Source: JAJTFW01 sp031411335 (GTDB taxonomy: Bacteria > Bacteroidota > Bacteroidia > AKYH767-A > OLB10). Taken from it: DNA of 64,000 nucleotides. Positions 54,975 through 62,927 of this stretch are shown here, in pieces. Location of the stretch: positions 25,154 to 89,153 of the forward strand of contig JANOAX010000170.1 in NCBI GenBank assembly GCA_031411335.1, read 5' to 3'. The translations under genes and the position numbers were made by a program. Position 1 is the first letter of the stretch. Each line of letters starts with the position of its first letter. The notes below the pieces were generated by a model that saw only the letters and a list, made by a program, of their open reading frames with translations, had not been told where the DNA came from and searched no databases.

Positions 54975-55718
54975 ATGAAAAAGAGCTTACTAATCTTAGC
55001 AATGTTTATCGGTGGAGCAGTAACTGCACAAGATAACATGACATCAAAAAAAGGAACTCCAATTTTACCAGAAGCTGGTGATTGGAGCATTGGTATTGGC
55101 GCAAACTCTACCTTAAACTATTTCGGAAATCTTATGAATGGTAGCAACAGTGCACCATCATTTGATTGGCAAAATCCACAAAACGTTCTTCAAGGTAAAA
55201 TGATGAAAGACGAAAACACAGCTTATCGTTTAAGATTGCGTTTAGGTCTGGGTTCTACAAAGAAAGAAGGTCAAAATGTTGATACTGACAATGACGGAAA
55301 TCCTGATACAGATTCAGCTGAAGTTAAAACTTCTGCTACTAACATCAACTTAGGAGCTGGTATTCAAAAATACCGTGGTAAAGGACGCTTAAAAGGAATT
55401 TACGGTGGTGAAGCAAATATTGGTTTAAGTGGTGGAAAGACGACTATCGATGCACCTGGTTACTCAAGTGAGAATAAATTGGGTAGTACCTTCAGCTTAG
55501 GAATCCGTGGTTTCATTGGTATAGAGTACTTCTTTGCTCCAAAGATGTCTTTAGGCGGTGAATTCGGTTGGGGAATCGCATTTTCAAGCACTGGTGAAGG
55601 AGAAAATTCTTCTACTTCTGGTGGTGTTTCTTCATCTTCTAAAACAGGTAAATCATCTTCTTTCGGTTTAGATACTGATAACGCTAGCGGATCTCTTGTT
55701 TTAAATTTCTACTTCTAA
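54975..55718 (+). CDS. Predicted outer-membrane beta-barrel protein
   Basis: 247 residues from the ATG at 54975; an in-frame TTG at 54936 was rejected because the promoter lies across it. Signal peptide MKKSLLILAMFIGGAVTAQ. The rest shows glycine-rich antiparallel strands (WSIGIGANSTLNYFGN, AYRLRLRLGLGS, INLGAGIQKY, GGEFGWGIAFSS) and a final strand ending in Phe (LVLNFYF), the outer-membrane signature. A Ser-rich loop sits near the end and an Asp-rich loop (DTDNDGNPDTD) near residue 110. It has both promoter and terminator of its own, suggesting high, independent expression. Confidence 0.8.
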   Translation: MKKSLLILAMFIGGAVTAQDNMTSKKGTPILPEAGDWSIGIGANSTLNYFGNLMNGSNSAPSFDWQNPQNVLQGKMMKDENTAYRLRLRLGLGSTKKEGQNVDTDNDGNPDTDSAEVKTSATNINLGAGIQKYRGKGRLKGIYGGEANIGLSGGKTTIDAPGYSSENKLGSTFSLGIRGFIGIEYFFAPKMSLGGEFGWGIAFSSTGEGENSSTSGGVSSSSKTGKSSSFGLDTDNASGSLVLNFYF

Positions 55719-55739
55719 AAAGTAAAAAAATTAATAAGA

Positions 55740-55768
55740 AAGGCTGTCCTCACGGATGGCCTTTTTTT
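55740..55768 (+). terminator. Rho-independent terminator
   Basis: AAGGCTGTCC (55740-55749) pairs with GGATGGCCTT (55754-55763) through a 4-base loop, with two G-T wobbles, then a T-run. It lies 21 bases past the barrel gene stop. Confidence 0.85.
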
Positions 55769-55933
55769 ATTTCCAACAAGTAAGGGGTTTGTTTAATAGA
55801 TTGAGTTACGAAGAGTAACTTAATGAGGATCTTTAGTCGTCTTAATCAATAGAATATGATTAATTTAGATTGATCATTGTTTTAGAGCTGAAAAAGGCTG
55901 AAATTTGATACTTCAAATACCATAAAGAGCATT

Positions 55934-56722
55934 GTGAGCGAAAGTTTCGAAATTAAATTACCCCAGTTTGAAGGTCCATTCGACCTTCTTCTTTTCTTTA
56001 TAGAAAGGGATGAATTGGATATTCATGATATTCCCATTGCCAAAATCACCAACGATTTTTTGACCTATATGCATGATATGCAAACCATGGACATCGAGTT
56101 GGCAAGTGAGTTTATTCTTGTCGCTTCTACTTTAATGCGTATCAAAGCAAAACTACTGTTGCCTCGTTATGAAAAAGACGAAGAAGGTAATGAGATTGAT
56201 CCACGTCACGACTTGGTTCGACAACTGCTCGACTACAAACAATTTAAAGCGGCTTCAGAAGAGTTAAGAGCGATGGAAGATGAGCGCATGATGCGTTTTC
56301 ATCGTGGTAACTTGGAGCAAGAGCTAGCAAAATATAATGCAACTTCAGATGCTACTTATGCCGGCGAATTAAATCAGTTGACTTTATATCGTCTCATTGC
56401 TACTTTCGAAAAAGTAATGTCGCGTTTTGAAGACAATCAAAATAAAGTTACGCATACGATCATCCAATATCCTTTTTCTATCGACAGTCAGAAGGATTAC
56501 ATCAATAAAACATTGATGAAAAAACCGCAGGTAAATTTCATTGAGCTCTTTGAAGAATGTACCAGTAAATTGCATGCTGTCTTTACGTTTCTCGCATTAC
56601 TAGATCTTATTCAGAACAGAACCTTACTCATCTTCATGGGTGAAGGCTTTAATAATTTCGTGGTGAGTACGCTCGAAGCGGCACCCGAAGTTACAGCTCC
56701 AAGGGAAGAGGATGCAAACTGA
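55934..56722 (+). CDS. scpA: Segregation and condensation protein A
   Basis: 262 residues from a GTG start. The family opening FEIKLPQFEGPFDLLLFFIERDELDIHDIPIAKIT and the ASEFILVASTLMRIKAKLLLPR helix are strongly conserved in ScpA, the kleisin of the bacterial SMC condensin. It bridges SMC heads with ScpB for chromosome segregation. The C-terminal winged-helix region is present. Its end overlaps the next gene by 11 bases. scpB and smc are not in the window. Confidence 0.93.
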   Translation: MSESFEIKLPQFEGPFDLLLFFIERDELDIHDIPIAKITNDFLTYMHDMQTMDIELASEFILVASTLMRIKAKLLLPRYEKDEEGNEIDPRHDLVRQLLDYKQFKAASEELRAMEDERMMRFHRGNLEQELAKYNATSDATYAGELNQLTLYRLIATFEKVMSRFEDNQNKVTHTIIQYPFSIDSQKDYINKTLMKKPQVNFIELFEECTSKLHAVFTFLALLDLIQNRTLLIFMGEGFNNFVVSTLEAAPEVTAPREEDAN

Positions 56723-57776
56723 TCCCCGTGAAATTTTAAAAGTATTCTCTCCCAAAAAAATTATTTGGCCAATCTTGATTGGTCTTTGCGTAACCGCATT
56801 TCTTTTTTTTAAAGATTTTGATAAGGAAGCGTTTTCCGCTGTGAAGTGGAATTTGAATTCTTCTTTCTGGTTTTTTCTTGCTATCGTTTCCGTCGTCATT
56901 CGTGATTGGGCTTACATGATTCGTATTCGTGTGCTCACCGATCAACATCTTGATTGGAAACGCGCTTTCATCGTTATTATGCTTTGGGAATTTAGTTCTG
57001 CACTTGCTCCAGGAATGATTGGTGGTGGATTTATTTTCGCTATTTTCATTTTAAATCGTGAAGGACTTCATATGGGTAAAAGCATTACCGCTATTCTCAA
57101 CTCTTCTTTTCTAGATGGTATTTTTCTAGCAGTGATGGCGCCCTTCGTTTATTTTATGGCAAGCAAGGATGCACTTTTTTCAGGAATCCATCTCAACACC
57201 AGTTTTGGAAATAGCATATTCTATACTTTCTGGACTGTCTATTTTCTAATCCTCGCCTATAAATTATTTGTGGCTTATGCACTGTTTGTAAATCCACAAT
57301 TCATAAAAAAATTATTGCTGTATATGTTCTCCGCTCCTTTATTGAGAAGATGGAAGCGGCAAGCAAGAGAAACCGGCGATCAGTTAGTAATTGCATCTAA
57401 TGGATTGAAAGATAAAAGTAAAAAATATTGGATGTGGTGTTTGGGTGCCACCTTTGTTTCATGGACCGCCCGCTACTCGATCGTGAATTGCATCTTACAT
57501 GCGTTTCATGGTACTACTGCACTCAATGATTTTGTAATTTATGGGAAACAAGTCATCATGGGCATTATCATTTTACTAAGTCCAACACCGGGTGGTAGTG
57601 GATTAGCAGAATTTATGTTCACCGATTTTCTAGGAGAATTTATTTCAAAAGGTCTCGCACCAACGCTAAGTATTTTATGGAGGATGCTAAGCTACTATCC
57701 TTATTTATTGATAGGCGCTATTCTTCTCCCTCGATGGATTCGTAATCACATCAAGATAGAAAAATTAAAATTGTAA
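56712..57776 (+). CDS. UPF0104 / lysylphosphatidylglycerol-synthase-TM-like membrane protein
   Basis: 354 residues with about eight membrane helices. The pattern WAYMIRIRVLT, ALAPGMIGGGFIFAIFILNREG and the last TPGGSGLAEFMF loop correspond to the flippase-like N-terminal domain of the MprF/YbhN group (PF03706). No C-terminal synthase domain is present, so aminoacyl-lipid synthesis is not expected; a lipid or glycan flippase role is inferred. It overlaps scpA by 11 bases, so the pair is coupled. Confidence 0.85.
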   Translation: MQTDPREILKVFSPKKIIWPILIGLCVTAFLFFKDFDKEAFSAVKWNLNSSFWFFLAIVSVVIRDWAYMIRIRVLTDQHLDWKRAFIVIMLWEFSSALAPGMIGGGFIFAIFILNREGLHMGKSITAILNSSFLDGIFLAVMAPFVYFMASKDALFSGIHLNTSFGNSIFYTFWTVYFLILAYKLFVAYALFVNPQFIKKLLLYMFSAPLLRRWKRQARETGDQLVIASNGLKDKSKKYWMWCLGATFVSWTARYSIVNCILHAFHGTTALNDFVIYGKQVIMGIIILLSPTPGGSGLAEFMFTDFLGEFISKGLAPTLSILWRMLSYYPYLLIGAILLPRWIRNHIKIEKLKL

Positions 57777-57786
57777 TTCGACTCCT

Positions 57787-58314
57787 TTAAGCTACAGGTA
57801 GTGGAGCCTCCATCACCGTACCACACTCCTTGCACGAACAAAGGTCTTTGGATGCGTAAAAATTACTCATCACGGCAGGCAACTGATTCACGATATCTTC
57901 TAAACTAAAAGATTCTTCGTACAATTTTGCATTGCAATTTTCACAAAACCACATGCACTTATCTTTTTCTTTTTGATCACGGTATCGCTCAATAACTAAT
58001 CCGATGGTATTGGGTCCGCGCTGCGGAGAATGTGGAACACATCGTGGCAGCAAAAACATCTCACCTTCCTTAATATGAATATCACGTTGCTTCCCTTCAT
58101 CAATAATTTTTACCACGATGTCGCCTTCAATTTGATAAAACAATTCTTCGGCTTCCTCCCAATGATAATCTTTTCGGGAGTTGGGTCCGCCCACAATCAT
58201 CACGATAAAATCGTCGTTGGCTTTATAGACCTGCTGATTTCCAACAGGAGGTTTTAATAAATGACGATTTTCATCGATCCACTTCTTCAGATTGAAAGCT
58301 GAGGCTACGGCCAT
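57787..58314 (-). CDS. nbaC: 3-hydroxyanthranilate 3,4-dioxygenase
   Basis: 175 residues, one cupin barrel. Iron ligands fit YHWEEAEELFY (His and Glu) and CVPHSPQRGP (His), and the C-terminal end has the two CxxC-type pairs (CENC and CKEC) that bind the second metal in bacterial enzymes. It opens the ring of 3-hydroxyanthranilate, giving 2-amino-3-carboxymuconate semialdehyde, in kynurenine breakdown or quinolinate (NAD) synthesis. It runs opposite to the SDR gene; the ALDH gene 4.6 kb on fits the next steps of the same pathway. Confidence 0.92.
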   Translation of the reverse strand: MAVASAFNLKKWIDENRHLLKPPVGNQQVYKANDDFIVMIVGGPNSRKDYHWEEAEELFYQIEGDIVVKIIDEGKQRDIHIKEGEMFLLPRCVPHSPQRGPNTIGLVIERYRDQKEKDKCMWFCENCNAKLYEESFSLEDIVNQLPAVMSNFYASKDLCSCKECGTVMEAPLPVA

Positions 58315-58477
58315 AATTATTTCTTTTTTGGACTACTAAATTAGAAAAAATAATACAATAATGGGCTTTTCATACTTCCCCTATTATATAAGATTCACAA
58401 ATTAAATAGTCCAATCGCATAATAGCTTTGCTTTGGCCACAATCTATGAAGTATGTTCGTAACTCCGAAAAAAGTTA

Positions 58478-58545
58478 GAATTCTAACCATGGAGGAACGG
58501 AGAAAGCACGGAGAAACACGGAGAATTTTTCGTCTTTTATAAATC
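58478..58545. repeat. CACGGAGAAACACGGAG-type degenerate intergenic repeat
   Basis: The GGAACGGAGAAAGCACGGAG ladder, with its complementary-style CTCCGTGAACCTCTGTG phrase at 58660-58680, recalls the phrases near 16090-16190. No gene lies in 58315-58876 (562 bases), which also holds the duplicated element listed next. Confidence 0.55.
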
Positions 58546-58555
58546 ACTATTTTCA

Positions 58556-58654
58556 AATGATCTGGATACTTACCATAACTTTTAATCTAATTATCAAGTT
58601 ATACCGTCTGTACATATAAAATTTTGGGGTTAGAATAGTATTCAATTGGTATTA
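58556..58654 (+). repeat. 99-base direct repeat, copy 1
   Basis: Aligns with 58748-58847 across nearly its whole length, including a shared AATGATCT start, ATCAAG-TATACCG-CTGTACAT centre and GGTATTA end. The period is about 192 bases. Confidence 0.8.
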
Positions 58655-58747
58655 CACACACTCCGTGAACCTCTGTGTAATTTGTGACTCTGTGGTAAAA
58701 AATGAAAATTTTGTTTTTAATACAAATTCGTTTCATCTGAAAAATCG

Positions 58748-58847
58748 AATGATCTTAAATCTTATCATAACTTTTAAACTTACAATCAAGATATACCGCC
58801 TGTACATTTAAAATAATTAGGCTAGCATCCAATTGTCATAGGTATTA
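58748..58847 (+). repeat. 99-base direct repeat, copy 2
   Basis: Second copy, lying just before the SDR gene. A -7-like element TATCTTCG (58865-58872) follows it and ends four bases before the ATG at 58877. Confidence 0.8.
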
Positions 58848-58876
58848 TTCTGCCTAAATAATAATATCTTCGCAAG

Positions 58877-59668
58877 ATGATGGATCTAAACTTACAAGGT
58901 AAAACCGCATTGGTTTGTGGTAGTACACAAGGGATTGGTTTTGCGGCCGCCACTCAACTCGCGCTCTTAGGTGCTCATGTGATTTTATTGGCTAGAAATG
59001 AAGAGAAATTGAAAGAAGCCGTAGCATCTCTTCATAAAGCTGAGAATCAGAATCACTCCTATCTAGTTGCTGATTTTGCAAATCCCGATCAATTGAAATC
59101 TATTTTAGATGGATATGTGAAAGCAAATAATCCTATTCATATCCTAGTTAATAATACAGGTGGGCCTCCCGCTGGACCTATAGCACAAGCGAAAACGGAA
59201 GAATTTGTTTCTGCCTTTTCCAATCATTTACTTTGCAATCACATTTTAGCACAGGCTTTGTTAGATGGGATGAAGAAAGAAAAGTACGGTCGTATCATTA
59301 ATGTAATTAGTACTTCTGTAAAACAACCGCTAAAAGGATTAGGCGTTTCCAATACCATCAGAGCAGCGGTTGCCAATTGGTCGAAGACATTAGCCAGCGA
59401 AGTGGCATCATTTGGAATCACCGTGAATAATGTTTTACCGGGTGCTACTTCAACACAACGTTTACAAAGTATCATTTCCAACAAATCAAAAAATTCAGGT
59501 AATACAGAAGATAATATCACCCATGAAATGGAAAGTGAAATTCCGATGGGTCGCTTTGCTGATCCTTCAGAGATTGCGAATGCCATTGCTTTTTTAGCTT
59601 CCCCCGCGGCTTCCTATATTACTGGAATTAATCTTCCGGTAGATGGAGGAAGAACATCATGTCTGTAA
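58877..59668 (+). CDS. Atypical short-chain dehydrogenase/reductase (SDR)
   Basis: 263 residues with the Rossmann start ALVCGSTQGIG and NNTGGP, and the closing PVDGGRTSCL typical of classical SDRs. At the place of the catalytic YxxxK it reads SNTIR (Ser158, Arg162), followed by the normal AAVANWSKTLA helix; Ser145 or Ser147 is present. The Tyr-Lys pair is thus lost, as in a known group of atypical SDRs, so ordinary alcohol/ketone chemistry is doubtful. It lies between 3-hydroxyanthranilate dioxygenase and the ALDH gene, which suggests a role in kynurenine breakdown. Confidence 0.83.
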   Translation: MMDLNLQGKTALVCGSTQGIGFAAATQLALLGAHVILLARNEEKLKEAVASLHKAENQNHSYLVADFANPDQLKSILDGYVKANNPIHILVNNTGGPPAGPIAQAKTEEFVSAFSNHLLCNHILAQALLDGMKKEKYGRIINVISTSVKQPLKGLGVSNTIRAAVANWSKTLASEVASFGITVNNVLPGATSTQRLQSIISNKSKNSGNTEDNITHEMESEIPMGRFADPSEIANAIAFLASPAASYITGINLPVDGGRTSCL

Positions 59669-59686
59669 TCGTTTTGTGAAATTAAG

Positions 59687-60097
59687 ATGGGTTTATCGAA
59701 GAAAAAAAATTTTGGATCCTTACTTGTTTTAGGAATTTTATTAGTTCTCTATTTATTATTCTTTAAAAAACCAACTGAAGAAAATAATCCTACGCAAATT
59801 AAGCGCGACCATCGCGAAGCTGCTTTTCGTCATCAACAAATTTACTACACCAAGCACGCACAATGTCGCATGGATTGCCGCAGTATTGATGAATCAGAAG
59901 TAAAAGAAATTTTACAAACGGGAGAAATCAATTATTCAAAAAGCGATATGAAATCTAAACCTTGTCCAAAGTATGCAGTAGAAGGAACTACGCATGACGG
60001 ACAACATGTACGTATCATTGTTGGAAATTGCAGTTCACAAGCAAGTATTGTTACTGTAATTGATTTGAATAATGATGTTGAATGCGATTGTAATTAA
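59687..60097 (+). CDS. Membrane-anchored DUF4258 protein
   Basis: 136 residues. An N-terminal membrane helix (about 10-26, preceded by Lys) is followed by a DUF4258 domain (about 50-133) with YYTKHAQCRMDCRSIDESEVKEIL and a closing IVTVIDLNNDVECDC. Family members are small and often found with toxin or defence genes, but the function is not established. Extra Cys pairs (CRMDC, CDC) may form disulfides, fitting an exported domain. It starts 18 bases after the SDR gene, so the two are probably co-transcribed, and ends six bases before a convergent gene. Confidence 0.72.
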   Translation: MGLSKKKNFGSLLVLGILLVLYLLFFKKPTEENNPTQIKRDHREAAFRHQQIYYTKHAQCRMDCRSIDESEVKEILQTGEINYSKSDMKSKPCPKYAVEGTTHDGQHVRIIVGNCSSQASIVTVIDLNNDVECDCN

Positions 60098-60103
60098 TTT
60101 TTT

Positions 60104-62755
60104 TTAAGGAGTACTAAAATCGTAAAAAATAGTTGCTCCACTCATCAGTACGGGTAATTTGCTCCAGGTTTCTATAGAGGACAATTGTCTTACTACTAAA
60201 TAATACGATTGATTCAATAAACCTACCGGCACGGGAACTGAAATATTTCCGAAGATGTCCATAACGGCTTGGGTTGAATGCACGAGTGCAAAAGGAGTGG
60301 TAGTATTTCTCCACTGAAGTTGTATCGTATCACAAAGCAAGGGGTTTGTAGTGACGCCAACGTTAAAAAGTCGAGGTGTTAATTGACCATTAAGCGCATA
60401 GTATCCTTCCATCATGCATCTCACAGTAAGCAGAGTGGATCCTGCACAATTCTGAATGATCACCGGAGAAGCGTTATTACAATCGATAGAAACCGTATAA
60501 CTTCCTGCAGCATGAACGTATATGCTGGGAGTAGTTGCTCCTGTACTCCATAAATAACTGTTTCCGGTAGTTGTCGTTAACAACACCGAATCGCCGGGAC
60601 AAACAATAGTATCGGAAGCTGTAATGATAGGATCAAGAACATGTTTAAAAATTACATCATCAATTCGATATTGTGTTGATGTGTTTGTTTGAATAAATCT
60701 TAAATGAAGATTAGCAGATTTTGGAATTGAACCGGTAGCCGTACGTAAATACCATCCGGCTCCAGTTGAAATCACTGGAAAAGACAAATCCGTAAAATTA
60801 ATATTGTCGGTACTCACCTGAACCTTTAAATCTTGACCTGTGTTTGAGATAGTATTTTTATACAATCCAAAACTAACGGACATGTTATTTGAATTTAATG
60901 TATTGATGCCTGAGATCGTGAAATATCTTCCCACAATATTTGTAATGAAAATATTGGATCCTCCACTTGCTCCGGAATATCCACCTAATGACGTTTGTGT
61001 GATGCGTACATCTCCGGTACCTGACATCGTCAAAGCTACATTCTGAAATCCATTTGCGCTTTCGTGACTCGCTATGGGAAAAGTACCTGTAGTAAGTCCC
61101 ATGTTTTCAGAAAATAAGTTTTGCAAAAGAGGAGTTGATCCAATGCTAACACTAACCATGTTGCTAGTAGAAATACATCCGGCAGCACTGGTTACACTAA
61201 CGCTATAAGATCCGGCAAGACTAACAGATATAGTAGATGTAGTTGCTCCTGTTGACCATAAATAACTACTTCCGGAATTAGCAGTTAATGTTAATGAATT
61301 ACCAGAGCAAACTTGAAGTGGTCCCGCAGGAGAAACGCTAGCCAATCCACCGCTGAGTATCGAAAAAGAACTTTGCGACATCGCATTGTTGGAGTTATTT
61401 GCATCCCCCGTTAAACTTGTAGAAGCATTTACTAAGTAAGAACCAGGTACAGTTGCCGAATAATTTATTCCTAATGTCACAATAGTATCTTGTCCGGCTA
61501 CAAGTGAACCTGAACTAAGTAAAAGATTAAATGTCTGCGTTACATTATTTGGATTTTGAATAGATGCATTTACAGTAACTAATGAAGAACTAAAATTAAT
61601 GGTACTGGATGCAAAATTATGGACGCGCAACTGAATCGTTCTATTGGTAGATGGGCAATACGTACCATTTGTCAACAGCGCTGTCACACCTACATCTCCA
61701 CCTAAAGAAATAGGAAAAGTAAAATTCATAGTTACAGGCAAGTGATCGGATGCATTGTATAAAGCATTGATGATGGTTGGACTTGCAAACGTATTGGTAG
61801 AATGATTCAATGAATCATTATAATGATTTCCATCATTACCAAAAGCTACTAAAGAGTTAGGAACTACATTCATTCCACCGGCAAGAGAAATGGCTTGCGA
61901 ATATAAGATCATATCAAAGCGATCATCCAATCCACCGTCAGCACCGCCTCCAAATGTTCGATTTCTGGTTGATTGTGTATGATAGTTCGAATAAGCGGCG
62001 ATATTCCAGATACCTGTTATATTTATCATATCAACAAAATGACCTTCGTTGCCCGGTTGGTCCAGAAGCAACTTTTGATAAGCTGGTTCGATGCTCGAGT
62101 AAATATTAAAATCACCGACTACTATAAAATTAGAACCTGGCAATAAAGCGTTCGTCACTTTGCGCAAACTATCTACCTCGGCAGTACGAATTTGCTCTTC
62201 CACCGAACCTGAGCCTGCTTTTAAGTGCACGGCATACACTCGCAATGTATCACCAGATCCAATATGCACTAATTTAAATTCGTAAATATTTCTTAGATTA
62301 GTAATTATTGTTTTCGTACTGATAAATTGAAATTTTGATGTTTTATAAAAAATTCCGGCATCGGTATCAGGACCATTTACAAATGCAGCAGTACCATATT
62401 GCACGATTGTACTATTCATCACATCATTCAAAAACCAATTCAATCCGGCACTGGATTGAACTTCTTCCACCACTAAAATGTCTGGATTTATTGCTGTAAT
62501 GGCGGTTCTATAAAAGGGATGACGCAACGTAGTATCAGCAATAGATGCCGAACCTGAACTGATATCTGGATATCTTAACAAATTGTATGTAGCAACTTTC
62601 ACTGTATCGAACAGTTGCGAATAGGCCACCACCGGAGCAAAGAATGCAGATAAGAAGAATAAAAAACCAATAACGGAATCCTTTTTTAGCTTAAAGTGCG
62701 TCGACAGAAATCTATTCGACAGATTAGATAGCCTGTCTAATTGAATACCAAACAT
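60104..62755 (-). CDS. Secreted endonuclease/exonuclease/phosphatase-family protein with Ig-like modules
   Basis: 883 residues. A signal-peptide segment at about 28-47 (FLFFLSAFFAPVVAYSQ) follows a longer charged leader. Residues about 50-350 are an EEP-fold domain with KVATYNLLRYP, VVEEVQ (metal Glu), VVGDFNIYS, DRFDMIL and ASDHLPV, so catalytic residues look complete. CARDB- and Ig-like modules follow (about 355-700). The end (about 770-883) resembles the exported module with the motif SYYLVVRQLSSIETWS, but it stops at YDFSTP, whereas related proteins known to me carry on with a dockerin-like part and a T9SS domain. No sorting domain is seen, so the export route is unclear. DNase or phosphodiesterase activity is inferred. 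Confidence 0.82.
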   Translation of the reverse strand: MFGIQLDRLSNLSNRFLSTHFKLKKDSVIGFLFFLSAFFAPVVAYSQLFDTVKVATYNLLRYPDISSGSASIADTTLRHPFYRTAITAINPDILVVEEVQSSAGLNWFLNDVMNSTIVQYGTAAFVNGPDTDAGIFYKTSKFQFISTKTIITNLRNIYEFKLVHIGSGDTLRVYAVHLKAGSGSVEEQIRTAEVDSLRKVTNALLPGSNFIVVGDFNIYSSIEPAYQKLLLDQPGNEGHFVDMINITGIWNIAAYSNYHTQSTRNRTFGGGADGGLDDRFDMILYSQAISLAGGMNVVPNSLVAFGNDGNHYNDSLNHSTNTFASPTIINALYNASDHLPVTMNFTFPISLGGDVGVTALLTNGTYCPSTNRTIQLRVHNFASSTINFSSSLVTVNASIQNPNNVTQTFNLLLSSGSLVAGQDTIVTLGINYSATVPGSYLVNASTSLTGDANNSNNAMSQSSFSILSGGLASVSPAGPLQVCSGNSLTLTANSGSSYLWSTGATTSTISVSLAGSYSVSVTSAAGCISTSNMVSVSIGSTPLLQNLFSENMGLTTGTFPIASHESANGFQNVALTMSGTGDVRITQTSLGGYSGASGGSNIFITNIVGRYFTISGINTLNSNNMSVSFGLYKNTISNTGQDLKVQVSTDNINFTDLSFPVISTGAGWYLRTATGSIPKSANLHLRFIQTNTSTQYRIDDVIFKHVLDPIITASDTIVCPGDSVLLTTTTGNSYLWSTGATTPSIYVHAAGSYTVSIDCNNASPVIIQNCAGSTLLTVRCMMEGYYALNGQLTPRLFNVGVTTNPLLCDTIQLQWRNTTTPFALVHSTQAVMDIFGNISVPVPVGLLNQSYYLVVRQLSSIETWSKLPVLMSGATIFYDFSTP

Positions 62756-62927
62756 GTAAGGGGAGGGGTTTGCTTAGTTTCACGCAAGGTAGCAATTCCT
62801 TTTTGATCCTGCAAGCAAAAAAACATGGGCTGAAATTCATACTTTTACAACGCTGAATTCCAAAGAACTCTACGAGTTGGAATTTCTTGTATTTCAAGTG
62901 AAAAAAGGAAATATTATTTAGACATAA

